A stretch of 64,000 bases of DNA from Nodularia sp. NIES-3585. GTDB lineage: Bacteria; Cyanobacteriota; Cyanobacteriia; Cyanobacteriales; Nostocaceae. A model generated the notes under the pieces. It was not told the DNA's origin, ran no database searches, and saw nothing but the letters and a program-made list of their open reading frames with translations. The stretch lies in contig NZ_BDUB01000001.1 in assembly GCF_002218065.1 (NCBI RefSeq), forward strand, positions 4,030,720 to 4,094,719, given 5' to 3'. Position 1 is the first letter of the stretch, and each line of letters opens with the position of its first letter. Below, in pieces: positions 46,815 through 56,540 of the stretch. The translations under genes were made by a program, and so were the position numbers.

Positions 46815-48827
46815 ATGGCTGTTGCAACCCAATCCCTCCAAGAACTTTGTATTAACTCGATTCGCTTTTTGGCCATTGATGCCGTAGAAAAAGCGAAGTC
46901 TGGACACCCAGGACTGCCCATGGGCGCAGCTCCTATGGCTTTTGTCCTCTGGGATCGCTTTATGCGGTTTAATCCCAAAAATGCCGCGTGGTTCAACCGC
47001 GATCGCTTTGTCTTGTCTGCTGGTCATGGCTCAATGTTGCAGTACGCCCTGCTCTATTTGACAGGCTACGATAGCGTCTCAATTGAAGATATCAAACAAT
47101 TCCGTCAGTGGGGTTCTAAAACACCAGGACACCCAGAAAACTTTGAAACAGCTGGTGTAGAAGTTACTACTGGTCCCTTGGGACAAGGTATTGCCAATGC
47201 CGTTGGTTTAGCAATGGCAGAAGCCCACCTAGCTGCCAAATTTAACAAACCAGATGCCAAAATTGTTGACCACTACACCTACGTAATTTTAGGTGATGGC
47301 TGTAACATGGAAGGCATTTCTGGTGAAGCTGCTTCTTTCGCAGGTCACTTGGGATTAGGCAAACTGATTGCGCTGTATGATGACAACCACATCTCAATTG
47401 ATGGTTCTACAGATGTAGCATTCACCGAAGATGTTTCTAAACGCTTTGAATCTTATGGTTGGCACGTCCTGCACGTTGAAGATGGTAACACCGATTTAGA
47501 CTCCATTGCTAAAGCAATTGAAGCGGCAAAAGCTGTCACCGACAAGCCGACCATGATTAAGGTCACCACCACCATCGGTTATGGTTCTCCCAACAAACAA
47601 AACACTGCTGGTATTCACGGTGCTGCTCTGGGTGCAGACGAAATCACCTTAACCCGCAACAACTTGAAATGGGAATACGAACCTTTCGTAGTACCTCAAG
47701 ACGCGTTGAACCATATGCACAAAGCCATTGAACGCGGTGCTAGCTACGAAGCAGAATGGAACACAACCGTCGCTGCTTACAAAACCAAATATCCTCAAGA
47801 AGCGGCAGAATTTGAACGTTTCGTCAGTGGTAAACTCCCCGACGGTTGGGAGCAGGTACTACCTAGCTTCACCCCCGCAGATAAAGGAATACCGACCCGG
47901 AAACACTCAGAAGCTTGCCTCAATAAGCTAGCGCAAGTTCTACCTGAGTTGATTGGTGGTTCAGCTGACTTGACTCACTCTAACCTGACTGAAATTAAAG
48001 GTTTCGGTGACTTTCAAAAAGGCCAATACCAAAACCGTAACGTCCACTTTGGTGTGCGGGAACACGGTATGGGCGCAATCTGTAACGGTATGGCGTTGCA
48101 TGGTTCGGGATTAGTTCCCTACGGTGCTACCTTCTTGATCTTCACCGATTATATGCGTGCTGCCATCCGCTTATCAGCTTTGTCCCAAGCTGGGTCAATT
48201 TGGGTAATGACTCACGACTCTATTGGACAAGGTGAAGATGGCCCCACACACCAACCTGTGGAAACTCTAGCTTCCCTGCGAGCTATTCCTAACCTAACTG
48301 TATTTCGTCCCGCAGACGGTAACGAATGCTCTGGCGCGTACAAAGTAGCAATTACCAAGTCCAAGCAAAACGCTCCTTCTTTGTTGGCTTTCACTCGTCA
48401 AAACGTCCCCAACTTGGCAGGTACATCGGTTGAGAAGGTAGCTCAGGGTGGATACACAGTGGTAGATTGCCAAGGTACTCCCGATATCATCTTGATTGGT
48501 ACTGGTTCAGAATTAAGCCTTTGTGTCACCGCAGGGGAGAAACTGACAGCCGAAGGTAAGAAAGTTCGTGTTGTCTCTATGCCTTCAACTGATTTGTTTG
48601 ATGTGCAAGATGCGGCTTATCGGGAATCTGTTCTACCTAAAGCAGTCACAAAGCGTTTGTCTGTAGAAGCTGCTAGCAGTTTTGGCTGGCACAAGTATGT
48701 TGGTAGTGAAGGCGATACTGTGAGTATCGACACTTTTGGCGCTTCGGCTCCAGGTGGTGTTTGTATGGAGAAGTTTGGCTTTAGTGTTGATAATGTATTA
48801 GCTAAGGCTAAGGCTTTGTTGGGTTAA
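46815..48827 (+). CDS. tkt: transketolase
   Basis: Transketolase moves two-carbon units between ketoses and aldoses and is required to regenerate RuBP in the Calvin cycle as well as in the pentose phosphate pathway. The 670 residues include [12 protein letters not shown], the TPP motif [14 protein letters not shown]...DDNHISIDG, and the catalytic Glu in [14 protein letters not shown], followed by the C-terminal domain. A hairpin terminator lies just downstream. Confidence 0.98.
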   Translation: MAVATQSLQELCINSIRFLAIDAVEKAKSGHPGLPMGAAPMAFVLWDRFMRFNPKNAAWFNRDRFVLSAGHGSMLQYALLYLTGYDSVSIEDIKQFRQWGSKTPGHPENFETAGVEVTTGPLGQGIANAVGLAMAEAHLAAKFNKPDAKIVDHYTYVILGDGCNMEGISGEAASFAGHLGLGKLIALYDDNHISIDGSTDVAFTEDVSKRFESYGWHVLHVEDGNTDLDSIAKAIEAAKAVTDKPTMIKVTTTIGYGSPNKQNTAGIHGAALGADEITLTRNNLKWEYEPFVVPQDALNHMHKAIERGASYEAEWNTTVAAYKTKYPQEAAEFERFVSGKLPDGWEQVLPSFTPADKGIPTRKHSEACLNKLAQVLPELIGGSADLTHSNLTEIKGFGDFQKGQYQNRNVHFGVREHGMGAICNGMALHGSGLVPYGATFLIFTDYMRAAIRLSALSQAGSIWVMTHDSIGQGEDGPTHQPVETLASLRAIPNLTVFRPADGNECSGAYKVAITKSKQNAPSLLAFTRQNVPNLAGTSVEKVAQGGYTVVDCQGTPDIILIGTGSELSLCVTAGEKLTAEGKKVRVVSMPSTDLFDVQDAAYRESVLPKAVTKRLSVEAASSFGWHKYVGSEGDTVSIDTFGASAPGGVCMEKFGFSVDNVLAKAKALLG

Positions 48828-48858
48828 TTAGCAACGAAATATTCTCTTAAGTTTTTGT

Positions 48859-48887
48859 GGGGTAGGCTCAAAAGTCTGCCCTTTTTT
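48859..48887 (+). terminator. intrinsic terminator of tkt
   Basis: GGGTAG and CTGCCC (one G-U pair) form a stem around a short AAAA-containing loop and are followed by TTTTTT. It begins about 32 bases after the tkt stop. Confidence 0.8.
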
Positions 48888-48944
48888 GATCGAAATAGGA
48901 TCTACGCCAATACCGTACAGTTAAGCCGAAAAACTACAACTAGC

Positions 48945-49020
48945 GTAGGTTGGGTTGATTTTAGGAAACCCAACATTCTCAAGACTTCGTTGGGTTCTGC
49001 GATCGCTTAACCCAACCTAT
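48945..49020. mobile_element. TAGGTTGGGTT inverted-repeat element
   Basis: TAGGTTGGGTTGA (48946-48958) and TTAACCCAACCTA (49007-49019) are inverse ends with one mismatch around an inner pair AAACCCAACA/TTGGGTT. The 76-base element sits in the convergent gap between tkt and ftsI. A further GTAGGTTGGGTTAA end occurs alone near 38773. Confidence 0.7.
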
Positions 49021-49057
49021 GTTTCCTCTTAATTAAATTTTCTGAAAGTCAAAAAAT

Positions 49058-50905
49058 TTACTGTTTTGCTGGAGAATCTGACTTAATTTCCTGACTTGGT
49101 GGAATCCCCTCAATGGGAATTAACGCTTCCATGACGGCTTTGACAATCGGTGCGGCGACGGTTGAACCGTAAGCATTTGCCCCTTTTGGCTCATCTGCAA
49201 CTGCAAAAACGACATAGCGGGGAGATTCTACTGGCAAAATACTTACGAAGCTAGTAATGCGCGCATTTGCAATATAGCCACCATTAGGACTAGCTTTTTG
49301 AGATGTACCTGTTTTACCACCAATACGATAACCCGGAATTTGTGCCGCCTTACCCGTGCCTTCTGATACAACTGTTTCCATCATTTCTACAACCGTTTGG
49401 GTTGTGGAGGCTGAGAAAATTTGGCGTGGTGTGGGAAGATTGGGCGAATAATGCATCTGCCCTTTGGTATCCACTAAGCCTTCCACTACATGGGGTGTGA
49501 CTAATTTACCACCATTGGCTAAAGCACCGTGCATTTGCACCAACTGTAACGGTGTCAAAGAAAAGCCTTGCCCAAAGGATGTAGTTGCTGCTTCAATGGC
49601 CGAACCAAGAAACTCTTTTTGACCTTTAAGCTGTCCACGAACTTCAAAGGGCAAATCTGTTTCAATGGTTTGCCCTAGTCCCAAGCGTTCTAGCCAGTTG
49701 TAATAAACTGTTGGTTGCATCCGTTGAATGATTCGCACCATGCCAATGTTACTAGAAGTTTGCAGTATTTCCGCAATATTGATACGTCCATGGCCATTGA
49801 GTCCAGCATTTCTGATGGTGTGCTTACCTATCTGAATAGAACCGGGATCATTAAATACATCATCTGCTTTAATGGCATCATTTTCTAAAGCGATCGCTAC
49901 ATTCAACGGCTTGAAAGTAGATCCCGGCTCATAAAGATCAGCTACTGTCCAGTTTCTGAATAGAGAAATATCAGCTTTCGAGTATTCATTGGGGTTATAA
50001 GTAGGATAAGAAGTCAGCGCTAGTAAAGAACCATCTGAAGCATCCATCACAATTACCGCCCCACGTTTAGCCTGAAACTTCTTCATCTGCGCTTGTAAAA
50101 CAGTCCGGGCAACCCTTTGTAATCGGCTATCAATAGTTAATTGCAGTCGCAGGTCGTCAAAATTTAAAAATCCTTCCGGTGCATGATTTGGTAGCAGTTT
50201 TCCATTACCCGACCGACTCAGCTGCACTGTCTGCACCGAACGTTCCAATAACTTCTCTTGACTGTATTCCACACCAGCCTGACCACGACGATCCATATTT
50301 ACGTAGCCCACTACGTCTGCAACCACATCCTTTTGCGGGTAATATCGGGAGTATTGTTGAATCAATTCCAAGCCATTTAAGCGCAATGCCCTGACTCGGC
50401 CAGCATTTACTTCCGGTAGGGCAGAAGCAAGTGTAATGCCACTATTTCGGCTTTGAAAAGTTTTCACCAACTCAGCAGGGGTTTTGTCTAGAACAGGAGC
50501 CAGATGCTCTGCCATTTGTTGATTAGACTCGCTAAACAGCTTGGGATGGGCATACAAAGTATAAACAGGGCGATCAACGGCTAAGACATTATTACTACGA
50601 TCTACTACTAGGCGACGGGGAACGAAAGGTCGTAATTTCACCATTTGCTGGTTGCGGGCCCTCTGCGTTAACTTCGGTCCCTGGACAATTTGCAACTGAT
50701 ACAAATTAATAGCCAACCCCAACCCTGCGACCATGAACATACCCCAGATCAAGAATAATCGGGACTTAGTATTTGATATCTGGTCTGGAGTATTAGAGGT
50801 AAACTTAAACCTCTGCATAAACCCTAACACAGAAGGCTTCCCTCGCCTTCTAAGTGCTGGATTCCGAAAACTTCTAAATTTTAATTTACTTGGTGTCTTT
50901 TGCAT
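49058..50905 (-). CDS. ftsI: septal peptidoglycan transpeptidase (FtsI/PBP2-type class B PBP)
   Basis: 615 residues from the ATG at 50905; a TTG 18 bases upstream is a less likely start. A basic cytoplasmic tail, then one span (about 51-70: LFLIWGMFMVAGLGLAINLYQ), a dimerisation domain, and the transpeptidase with EPGSTFKP (SxxK), SSNIGM (SxN) and GKTGTSQKA (KTG). No PASTA domain is present. It cross-links septal peptidoglycan. The upstream gene on the same strand encodes an FtsL-shaped protein. Confidence 0.93.
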   Translation of the reverse strand: MQKTPSKLKFRSFRNPALRRRGKPSVLGFMQRFKFTSNTPDQISNTKSRLFLIWGMFMVAGLGLAINLYQLQIVQGPKLTQRARNQQMVKLRPFVPRRLVVDRSNNVLAVDRPVYTLYAHPKLFSESNQQMAEHLAPVLDKTPAELVKTFQSRNSGITLASALPEVNAGRVRALRLNGLELIQQYSRYYPQKDVVADVVGYVNMDRRGQAGVEYSQEKLLERSVQTVQLSRSGNGKLLPNHAPEGFLNFDDLRLQLTIDSRLQRVARTVLQAQMKKFQAKRGAVIVMDASDGSLLALTSYPTYNPNEYSKADISLFRNWTVADLYEPGSTFKPLNVAIALENDAIKADDVFNDPGSIQIGKHTIRNAGLNGHGRINIAEILQTSSNIGMVRIIQRMQPTVYYNWLERLGLGQTIETDLPFEVRGQLKGQKEFLGSAIEAATTSFGQGFSLTPLQLVQMHGALANGGKLVTPHVVEGLVDTKGQMHYSPNLPTPRQIFSASTTQTVVEMMETVVSEGTGKAAQIPGYRIGGKTGTSQKASPNGGYIANARITSFVSILPVESPRYVVFAVADEPKGANAYGSTVAAPIVKAVMEALIPIEGIPPSQEIKSDSPAKQ

Positions 50906-51037
50906 TGACCTACTCAGTATCAATAATTAGTTATAGGGAACTTGAGGCGAGGGTTTAAATGCTCATAGTATTTTTTAGTCATGAGTAGGGGCAATTAATG
51001 AATTGCTCCTACTATACTTCGATAACTGCTAACGCCT

Positions 51038-51727
51038 CTAATATCCTAGTGGCGAGTCTGTGTTTTGCTGCGTTTCCAGATTTGTTTGTGTACTCACAGG
51101 TGTGGCATCAGAACTATAAGATGGTGACGTTGTGGGCAAAAAAATTGTCCTTGCTGGTGTTGGTGACACTAGCCCGGCTGTTTCTTTTTCGGCTTCCTCA
51201 GCCATTTTGTTCTTTAAAGTAGCGGTGGTTGTGGTTAACTGTCGTTCATGAAGTTGCAGGCTTTGCAGCTTGTTATATCCCTGACTCCACAGTTCTTGAG
51301 AATATACTGTCCAACCATAAACAAACAAAGTTGCTACCACCAATAAAAACGTCACAACAGAGGAATAACGATGTGAGGTGTACAACCGTATTAGCCAAAA
51401 AGGTGCTGCTCTAGAAGTAGGCATCACAGGCAGGCTACCTTCGCCTGAGTTCTGATTTTTCGGCGTTATTGTACTTGAATGACGTTTGAGGTGGGAAACT
51501 GTTGGTTTCGCTACCTCTGGCAATCCGTTAGTGGCAGAAACCGATAATTTTTTGGACGAACGCCGTTGTCTTTTAGAGGCTACTGGCAAAGGTTCATCTG
51601 TAAGTATAGATGTACTGCCAACGGTTGATCCTAGACCCATGGAACGCCGCTGCCCTACAGATGGGGTGGAATTTCGCCGGAACCAATTACCTGTACTAGA
51701 AATAGGTGATTTACGAACAACAGTCAT
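51038..51727 (-). CDS. FtsL-like single-span protein upstream of ftsI
   Basis: 229 residues. A long basic and Ser-rich cytoplasmic part (1-130), one membrane span (about 137-157: VVTFLLVVATLFVYGWTVYSQ), a short periplasmic coiled coil (LWSQGYNKLQSLQLHERQLTTTTATLKNKMAEE), and a Ser/Thr-rich tail. This is the topology of FtsL/FtsB divisome proteins, and the place directly before ftsI is where ftsL usually lies. FtsL sequences are poorly conserved, so the call rests on topology and position. The long N-terminus is unusual. Confidence 0.6.
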   Translation of the reverse strand: MTVVRKSPISSTGNWFRRNSTPSVGQRRSMGLGSTVGSTSILTDEPLPVASKRQRRSSKKLSVSATNGLPEVAKPTVSHLKRHSSTITPKNQNSGEGSLPVMPTSRAAPFWLIRLYTSHRYSSVVTFLLVVATLFVYGWTVYSQELWSQGYNKLQSLQLHERQLTTTTATLKNKMAEEAEKETAGLVSPTPARTIFLPTTSPSYSSDATPVSTQTNLETQQNTDSPLGY

Positions 51728-52189
51728 AAATGTTTTTAGATTGAAAATATTGTGTTTTAGATTGGTTGTCTGTTTTGGCTAAGGAGAGAATCGGGTTCCG
51801 CGTCATCAATACACCAAACACGCTACACCCTTTTAAGTGTTCTGATAGGTAACTGCACTAAATAATGGCATTAGCTGGGTATTGTAATACTTGTCATCAG
51901 TAAGCCGCAATATGACATCTAAAGTATGGCAACACAAGGTAGCAAGCGGCAAGACCCCAGGAAAATAAACAATGTTTAATCAATCCATATTCGGCTATGC
52001 GGTTACTGTACTCCTCAACCAGATAGATTAATTAAGCCATTGCATAATAATTAAATCAAAAAAAATCAATCTAAAGTATTGCTTTTGAAAATCTCGGTAC
52101 AAGGCATTTTAAAATTTAGCAACAAATAGGTTATCTTATTCAACAGGCGAATTTTTTTTTATCGCCATCATTTGGTGAAAGAGGAGTTT
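51728..52189. other. divergent intergenic, no other feature seen
   Basis: 462 bases between the FtsL-like gene and the small lipoprotein. AT-rich. It ends with the ribosome binding site GAGGAG (52181-52186) of the lipoprotein. No repeat family member was identified. Confidence 0.5.
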
Positions 52190-52354
52190 ATGATGAAAAC
52201 AAAAATCTTTGGTTTTGTTCTAATGTTAGGGCTGGCTGCGTTCCTGGGAGCCTGTGAGCCTGAAACACCACCGGGTGAAGCGCCACCTGCGGCTCCGGCT
52301 CCTGGTGAGCCAACTGACGGTGCTACTCCTGACTCTGCACCTGCTAACCCATAA
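52190..52354 (+). CDS. small proline-rich lipoprotein
   Basis: 54 residues from ATG 52190 (or 53 from ATG 52193), with GAGGAG just before. A signal peptide (KIFGFVLMLGLAAFLGAC) ends in a lipobox LGAC, so the mature protein begins at Cys and is lipid-anchored. The remaining 32 or so residues are rich in P, E, A and G with no fold expected (TPPGEAPPAAPAPGEP). The function is unknown; the tail could extend away from the membrane. Confidence 0.8.
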   Translation: MMKTKIFGFVLMLGLAAFLGACEPETPPGEAPPAAPAPGEPTDGATPDSAPANP

Positions 52355-52373
52355 ATTTTCAACGTAGAAATTC

Positions 52374-52437
52374 CGCCCAAAAAAGGTTAGTAATGGTGTA
52401 ATTTATTACAAAAAATTATTTAGTTTAATTTTGGGCG
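52374..52437 (+). other. long-range hairpin downstream of the lipoprotein gene
   Basis: CGCCCAAAA (52374-52382) and TTTTGGGCG (52429-52437) are a perfect 9-base inverted pair around a 46-base AT-rich loop. It starts 20 bases after the lipoprotein stop, ahead of the intrinsic terminator at 52495. It could be part of the 3' UTR or a separate small RNA. Confidence 0.4.
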
Positions 52438-52494
52438 AGCATACCGCATCTTTTTGGTTTAGTGGAGTAAAACTTTTAATTAAGCCGGCAGGTG

Positions 52495-52543
52495 AAGGAC
52501 ACTGGTAAACATGGTTTTATCTGCAACCAAGTGTCCTTTTTTT
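52495..52543 (+). terminator. intrinsic terminator
   Basis: AAGGACACTGGT pairs with ACCAAGTGTCCTT with one bulge, followed by a run of seven T. Its 3' side touches the left end of the repeat element at 52542. It terminates the lipoprotein transcript or a small RNA. Confidence 0.8.
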
Positions 52544-52632
52544 GGCTTACGCAGGAACTCTGTGAAAGTCTCATTCCACTGTGTTATCTGCGGCTTCTGT
52601 GGTTTGTTATTTGATAATCTTGCGTAAGTCCT
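52542..52632. mobile_element. AGGACTTACGC inverted-repeat element, copy B
   Basis: The right end GCGTAAGTCCT (52622-52632) is perfect; the left end GGCTTACGC (about 52544-52552) has diverged. Inner GGAACTCTGTGAAA and CTGTGGTTTGTTATTTGATAATCTTGCG match copies A and C. Confidence 0.8.
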
Positions 52633-52708
52633 ACTCCTGCTATTATTCTTAAATTAAAGATACTTAGTTTGAAGATTTCGCAATTAAGCGGATAAAATTC
52701 ATCCTTTT

Positions 52709-53395
52709 ATGGGACAAAGTAGCTTTATGTTGCTACTGCAATTTAGTACATCTCATTATTGTCGCAAAGCCCGTCTAGGGCTGGGCTATAAGCAAATTAA
52801 TTATAAAGTTGAAAATCTGACTCCTGGCTTGCATATCATCCGAGTGAAGCCCCTGACTGGTTTGAAGACTTTACCTGTCTTGTTACCGCAAATTGAAGGT
52901 CAACCGGATGCGATCGCTGATTCTACGGAAATTTTCAAATTTCTGGAAACTTACCAAAAAGAGCCGCCGTTATTCTTACCTGACCATGAACAGCAGTCAG
53001 AAGCCTGGATGCTAGAGGATTGGTTGGATGAAAGCATCGGTACAGCCACAAGGTTTGTATATTATCAGTTTCGGGCTGGGGAAGGAAAGCAAATTGACCC
53101 TTCACTACTTAGTCAGACAATCATCTCGGTAGTGCGCCAACAATATGGCATCAACAAGGCTAGTGTAGAATTAGCTAAAAATAGACTTGTCACTGCGTTG
53201 TCAGAGTTATCTCATCGCTGGCAGAAAGATGATTATTTAGTAGGTAATAGGCTAAGTGTAGCAGACATTAGCGCAGCTGCCTTGCTGAGTCCTTTAGCAC
53301 TTATTCCTCAGTATCGTCAAGGATATCCTTGGTTATTTGAACGGATTGTGCAAGTCCATCAACTGTGTCATGAACCATTACCACCGGGATTGTGA
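52709..53395 (+). CDS. glutathione S-transferase-like protein
   Basis: 228 residues from ATG 52709; ATG 52727 (MLLLQFSTSHYCRK) would give the more usual GST start. A thioredoxin-like N-domain (up to about 85) contains TSHYCRKARLGL in the active-site position and TLPVLL, with DSTEIFKFLE binding glutathione's end. The helical C-domain ends with VGNRLSVADISAAALLSPL. GSTs conjugate or reduce with glutathione; the substrate is unknown. A secreted small protein gene follows 24 bases later. Confidence 0.88.
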   Translation: MGQSSFMLLLQFSTSHYCRKARLGLGYKQINYKVENLTPGLHIIRVKPLTGLKTLPVLLPQIEGQPDAIADSTEIFKFLETYQKEPPLFLPDHEQQSEAWMLEDWLDESIGTATRFVYYQFRAGEGKQIDPSLLSQTIISVVRQQYGINKASVELAKNRLVTALSELSHRWQKDDYLVGNRLSVADISAAALLSPLALIPQYRQGYPWLFERIVQVHQLCHEPLPPGL

Positions 53396-53419
53396 GGTGA
53401 GGAAGTAGGGAGTGGGAAG

Positions 53420-53743
53420 ATGAGGAAGAGCCAGAAAATATTTGTGGGGATTTTGGTTGTCAGCACTAGCATTCTGGTGTGGTTAACTAACACTTGGGGA
53501 ATAGCTGTAGTAGCATTACCACCGCCAGAAGACACACCAGAAGAAATATTACGGACAGAAATTATTCTAGATGCGCGATCGCCTGTTGATGGCAAACCCC
53601 TAAATGCTGCCGAATACGCAGAACTACAAGAACAGCTACAAGTCAGTCCTCCACCCAAACTCAGTGCTGATTTGCGTCAAACTATTTACCTCATACAGTT
53701 ACGTAAAGCCTTACTGCAAATTTTCCCGTTTTTAGATATTTGA
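53420..53743 (+). CDS. small exported or membrane-anchored protein, unknown
   Basis: 107 residues. A signal peptide or anchor (KIFVGILVVSTSILVWLTNTWGIAVVA) is followed by PPPEDTPEEILRTEIILDARSPVDGKPLNAAEYAELQEQL and a C-terminal helix (TIYLIQLRKALLQIFPFLDI). I do not recognise a named family. It probably shares an operon with the GST-like gene, 24 bases upstream. Confidence 0.75.
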   Translation: MRKSQKIFVGILVVSTSILVWLTNTWGIAVVALPPPEDTPEEILRTEIILDARSPVDGKPLNAAEYAELQEQLQVSPPPKLSADLRQTIYLIQLRKALLQIFPFLDI

Positions 53744-53967
53744 CAAACTTACTTTTATATGCATAAGTTCCCTTCACCTCATCATCCTGAAAAGATTGAT
53801 GCCTCATTGTGATGTACGATAACGGTAGCGACGAAATTACAAATAAATGTAACCAATATATTTAGAACCATAAACTTAGCTCTATCTGAGCAAAACCACA
53901 CTGTACTCCATAGAGTCAGCGGCGGCAGTATATCATTCAATTACTTTATTTAGATGTAGGTAGCTTC

Positions 53968-56259
53968 ATGTCCATGACAACAATTGTCCCAGAACAGGTT
54001 AACCGTATAGTTGGGAATCAGCATCATGATCCCTTTGAAATACTAGGTTCTCATTGCATAGAACAAAATGGCAAAAAAGTCTGGGCTGTGCGAGCCTACC
54101 TACCAAATGCCAGTGCAGCATGGGTAGTTCTGCCTGAGCACCGTCAAGAATACCCCATGGAGGCGGTACATAATCCGCATTTTTTTGAATGCACAATTGA
54201 AGTAGCAGAACTGACAAACTACCAATTACGGATCAAAGAAGGCGAACATGAGCGTGTCATTTATGACCCCTATGCTTTCCGGTCTCCCAATTTGACAGAC
54301 TTTGACTTGCATTTGTTTTCCGAAGGCAATCATCACCGTATATACGAGAAAATGGGAGCGCATCCCACAGAGATCAACGGTGTAAAAGGTGTTTATTTTG
54401 CCGTTTGGGCCCCCAACGCTCGTAACGTTTCCTTGCTCGGAGATTTCAACCTCTGGGACGGACGTAAACATCAAATGCGTAAAGGACCTACCGGCGTTTG
54501 GGAATTATTCATTCCGGAAATTGGGGCGGGAGAACATTACAAATATGAAATTAAAAATTTTGAAGGTCATATTTACGAAAAATCCGATCCCTACGGTTTC
54601 CAGCAAGAACCCCGTCCGAAAACCGCATCCATTGTCACTGATTTAAGTGCTTACACTTGGTCTGACGAAGACTGGATGGAAAAGCGTCGTCACACCGACC
54701 CCCTCACCCAACCAGTTTCAGTCTATGAAGTGCATTTAGGCTCTTGGTTACACGCTTCTAGTTCAGAACCGGCTAAATTACCCAATGGTGAGACAGAACC
54801 TGTGGTTGTGGTTTCGGAACTCAAACCAGGCGCACGCTTCCTGACCTACAGAGAACTAGCAGACCGAATTATTCCCTATGTTAAAGAGTTGGGATACACC
54901 CATTTAGAATTGCTACCCATTGCTGAACATCCCTTTGATGGCTCTTGGGGTTATCAAGTCACTGGATACTATGCCCCTACCTCACGGTTTGGGAGCGCCG
55001 AAGATTTCATGTATTTTGTGGACAAATGTCACGAAAACGATATTGGCGTAATTGTCGATTGGGTTCCTGGTCACTTTCCTAAAGATGGTCATGGTTTAGC
55101 CTTCTTTGATGGTAGTCACCTTTATGAACATTCCGACCCCCGCAAAGGCGAACACAAGGAATGGGGTACTCTGGTTTTCAACTACAATCGTCACGAAGTC
55201 AGGAATTTCCTAGTAGCAAATGCCCTTTTCTGGTTTGACAAGTACCATATTGATGGAATTCGGGTTGATGCTGTCGCCTCAATGCTTTACCTTGACTATT
55301 GCCGCGAACCAGGAGAATGGTTAACTAATCAGTATGGTGGCAGAGAAAACTTAGAAGCAGCAGAATTTTTGCGTCAGGTAAATCACATTCTTTTCAGTTA
55401 TTTTCCTGGTGTTCTCTCAATTGCGGAAGAATCTACTTCCTGGCCGATGGTATCTTGGCCTACGTACACAGGTGGATTAGGCTTTAACTTAAAGTGGAAT
55501 ATGGGCTGGATGCACGATATGCTGGATTACTTCAGCATGGACCCGTGGTTCCGCCAGTTCCATCAAAATAATATTACCTTTAGTATGTGGTACAACCACA
55601 GTGAGAACTTCATGCTGGCTTTGTCCCATGATGAGGTGGTACATGGCAAAAGCAACATCATCGGCAAAATGCCAGGTGATACATGGCAGAAGTTAGCAAA
55701 TGTGCGTTGTTTATTTAGCTATATGTTCGCTCACCCAGGTAAGAAAACCATGTTTATGAGCATGGAGTTTGGGCAATGGAGTGAGTGGAATGTCTGGGCA
55801 GACTTGGAGTGGCAATTGTTGCAGTATGAAGACCATCAACAATTAAAGCAATTTTTCCAGGACATAAACCATCTCTACCGTTCTGAACCAGCTTTATATA
55901 CTCAGGATTTTGCCCAGGAAGGCTTTGAGTGGATTGATTGCAGTGACAACCGTCATAGTGTAGTTTCCTTTGTCCGTTATGACAAGGATTCTGATGATTT
56001 CGTGGTCGTGGTTTGCAACTTCACACCCCAGCCCCATTCTCACTACCGCATTGGTGTACCCAAAGAGGGATTTTATACTGAGTTATTTAATAGTGATGGC
56101 CGTCCTTACGGTGGTAGTAATATGGGTAACTTAGGTGGTAAATGGACAGATAACTGGTCATTGCACAGTCGTCCTTATTCGCTGGATTTATGTCTGCCTC
56201 CTTTGGGTGTGTTGATGTTGAAGTTGGATAAGCAGAAGACATCCGAGGTGATGCAATAA
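53968..56259 (+). CDS. glgB: 1,4-alpha-glucan branching enzyme
   Basis: GlgB makes alpha-1,6 branches in glycogen, the carbon reserve of cyanobacteria. 763 residues: N1 domain, CBM48 (about 120-225, AVWAPNARNVSLLGDFNLWDG), GH13 barrel and C-domain. Catalytic regions are DWVPGHFP, GIRVDAVASM (nucleophile Asp), SIAEESTSWP (acid/base Glu) and LSHDEVVHGK (third Asp). It lies alone; no other glycogen gene is near. ATG 53968 is the first of two close starts (MSMTT). Confidence 0.97.
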   Translation: MSMTTIVPEQVNRIVGNQHHDPFEILGSHCIEQNGKKVWAVRAYLPNASAAWVVLPEHRQEYPMEAVHNPHFFECTIEVAELTNYQLRIKEGEHERVIYDPYAFRSPNLTDFDLHLFSEGNHHRIYEKMGAHPTEINGVKGVYFAVWAPNARNVSLLGDFNLWDGRKHQMRKGPTGVWELFIPEIGAGEHYKYEIKNFEGHIYEKSDPYGFQQEPRPKTASIVTDLSAYTWSDEDWMEKRRHTDPLTQPVSVYEVHLGSWLHASSSEPAKLPNGETEPVVVVSELKPGARFLTYRELADRIIPYVKELGYTHLELLPIAEHPFDGSWGYQVTGYYAPTSRFGSAEDFMYFVDKCHENDIGVIVDWVPGHFPKDGHGLAFFDGSHLYEHSDPRKGEHKEWGTLVFNYNRHEVRNFLVANALFWFDKYHIDGIRVDAVASMLYLDYCREPGEWLTNQYGGRENLEAAEFLRQVNHILFSYFPGVLSIAEESTSWPMVSWPTYTGGLGFNLKWNMGWMHDMLDYFSMDPWFRQFHQNNITFSMWYNHSENFMLALSHDEVVHGKSNIIGKMPGDTWQKLANVRCLFSYMFAHPGKKTMFMSMEFGQWSEWNVWADLEWQLLQYEDHQQLKQFFQDINHLYRSEPALYTQDFAQEGFEWIDCSDNRHSVVSFVRYDKDSDDFVVVVCNFTPQPHSHYRIGVPKEGFYTELFNSDGRPYGGSNMGNLGGKWTDNWSLHSRPYSLDLCLPPLGVLMLKLDKQKTSEVMQ

Positions 56260-56269
56260 TACCCCAATC

Positions 56270-56412
56270 AGGGACTTCCGAATAAAAAAACACTCAAATT
56301 ATCATGACTCTGTGTCTGAGGTGGTAAATATTCGGAGCTTATGCCTCCGGCACACTATACGTATCGCCTTAGCGATACGTTGATCGGGATAATTTATTTC
56401 TTGGAAGTCCCT
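56270..56412. mobile_element. AGGGACTTCC inverted-repeat element
   Basis: AGGGACTTCCGAATAAA at 56270-56286 and TTTATTTCTTGGAAGTCCCT at about 56393-56412 are inverse ends of a 143-base non-coding element. The inner part has TATCGCCTTAGCGATA and GCCTCCGGCACAC palindromes. Its right 29 bases (56387-56415) recur in inverse at 42260-42288. Confidence 0.8.
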
Positions 56413-56440
56413 TATCACTAATGTCCATAAGGCACCGATA

Positions 56441-56480
56441 ATCAAGGATGGTGCGTTGCGCTACGCGACAACACACCCTA
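56441..56480. repeat. short dispersed palindrome (GGTGCGTTGCGCTACGCGACAAC type)
   Basis: A GC-rich palindrome GTTGCGCTACGCGACAAC with flanks GGTGCG and CACCCTACA, of the type often found in Nostocales intergenic DNA. It lies between glgB and the Uma2 gene. Confidence 0.5.
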
Positions 56481-56540
56481 CAAAAAAGATTTGGATTAAC
56501 ATAAGAATACCCGCGATACTTACTTAACAGGTGAAAAGCT

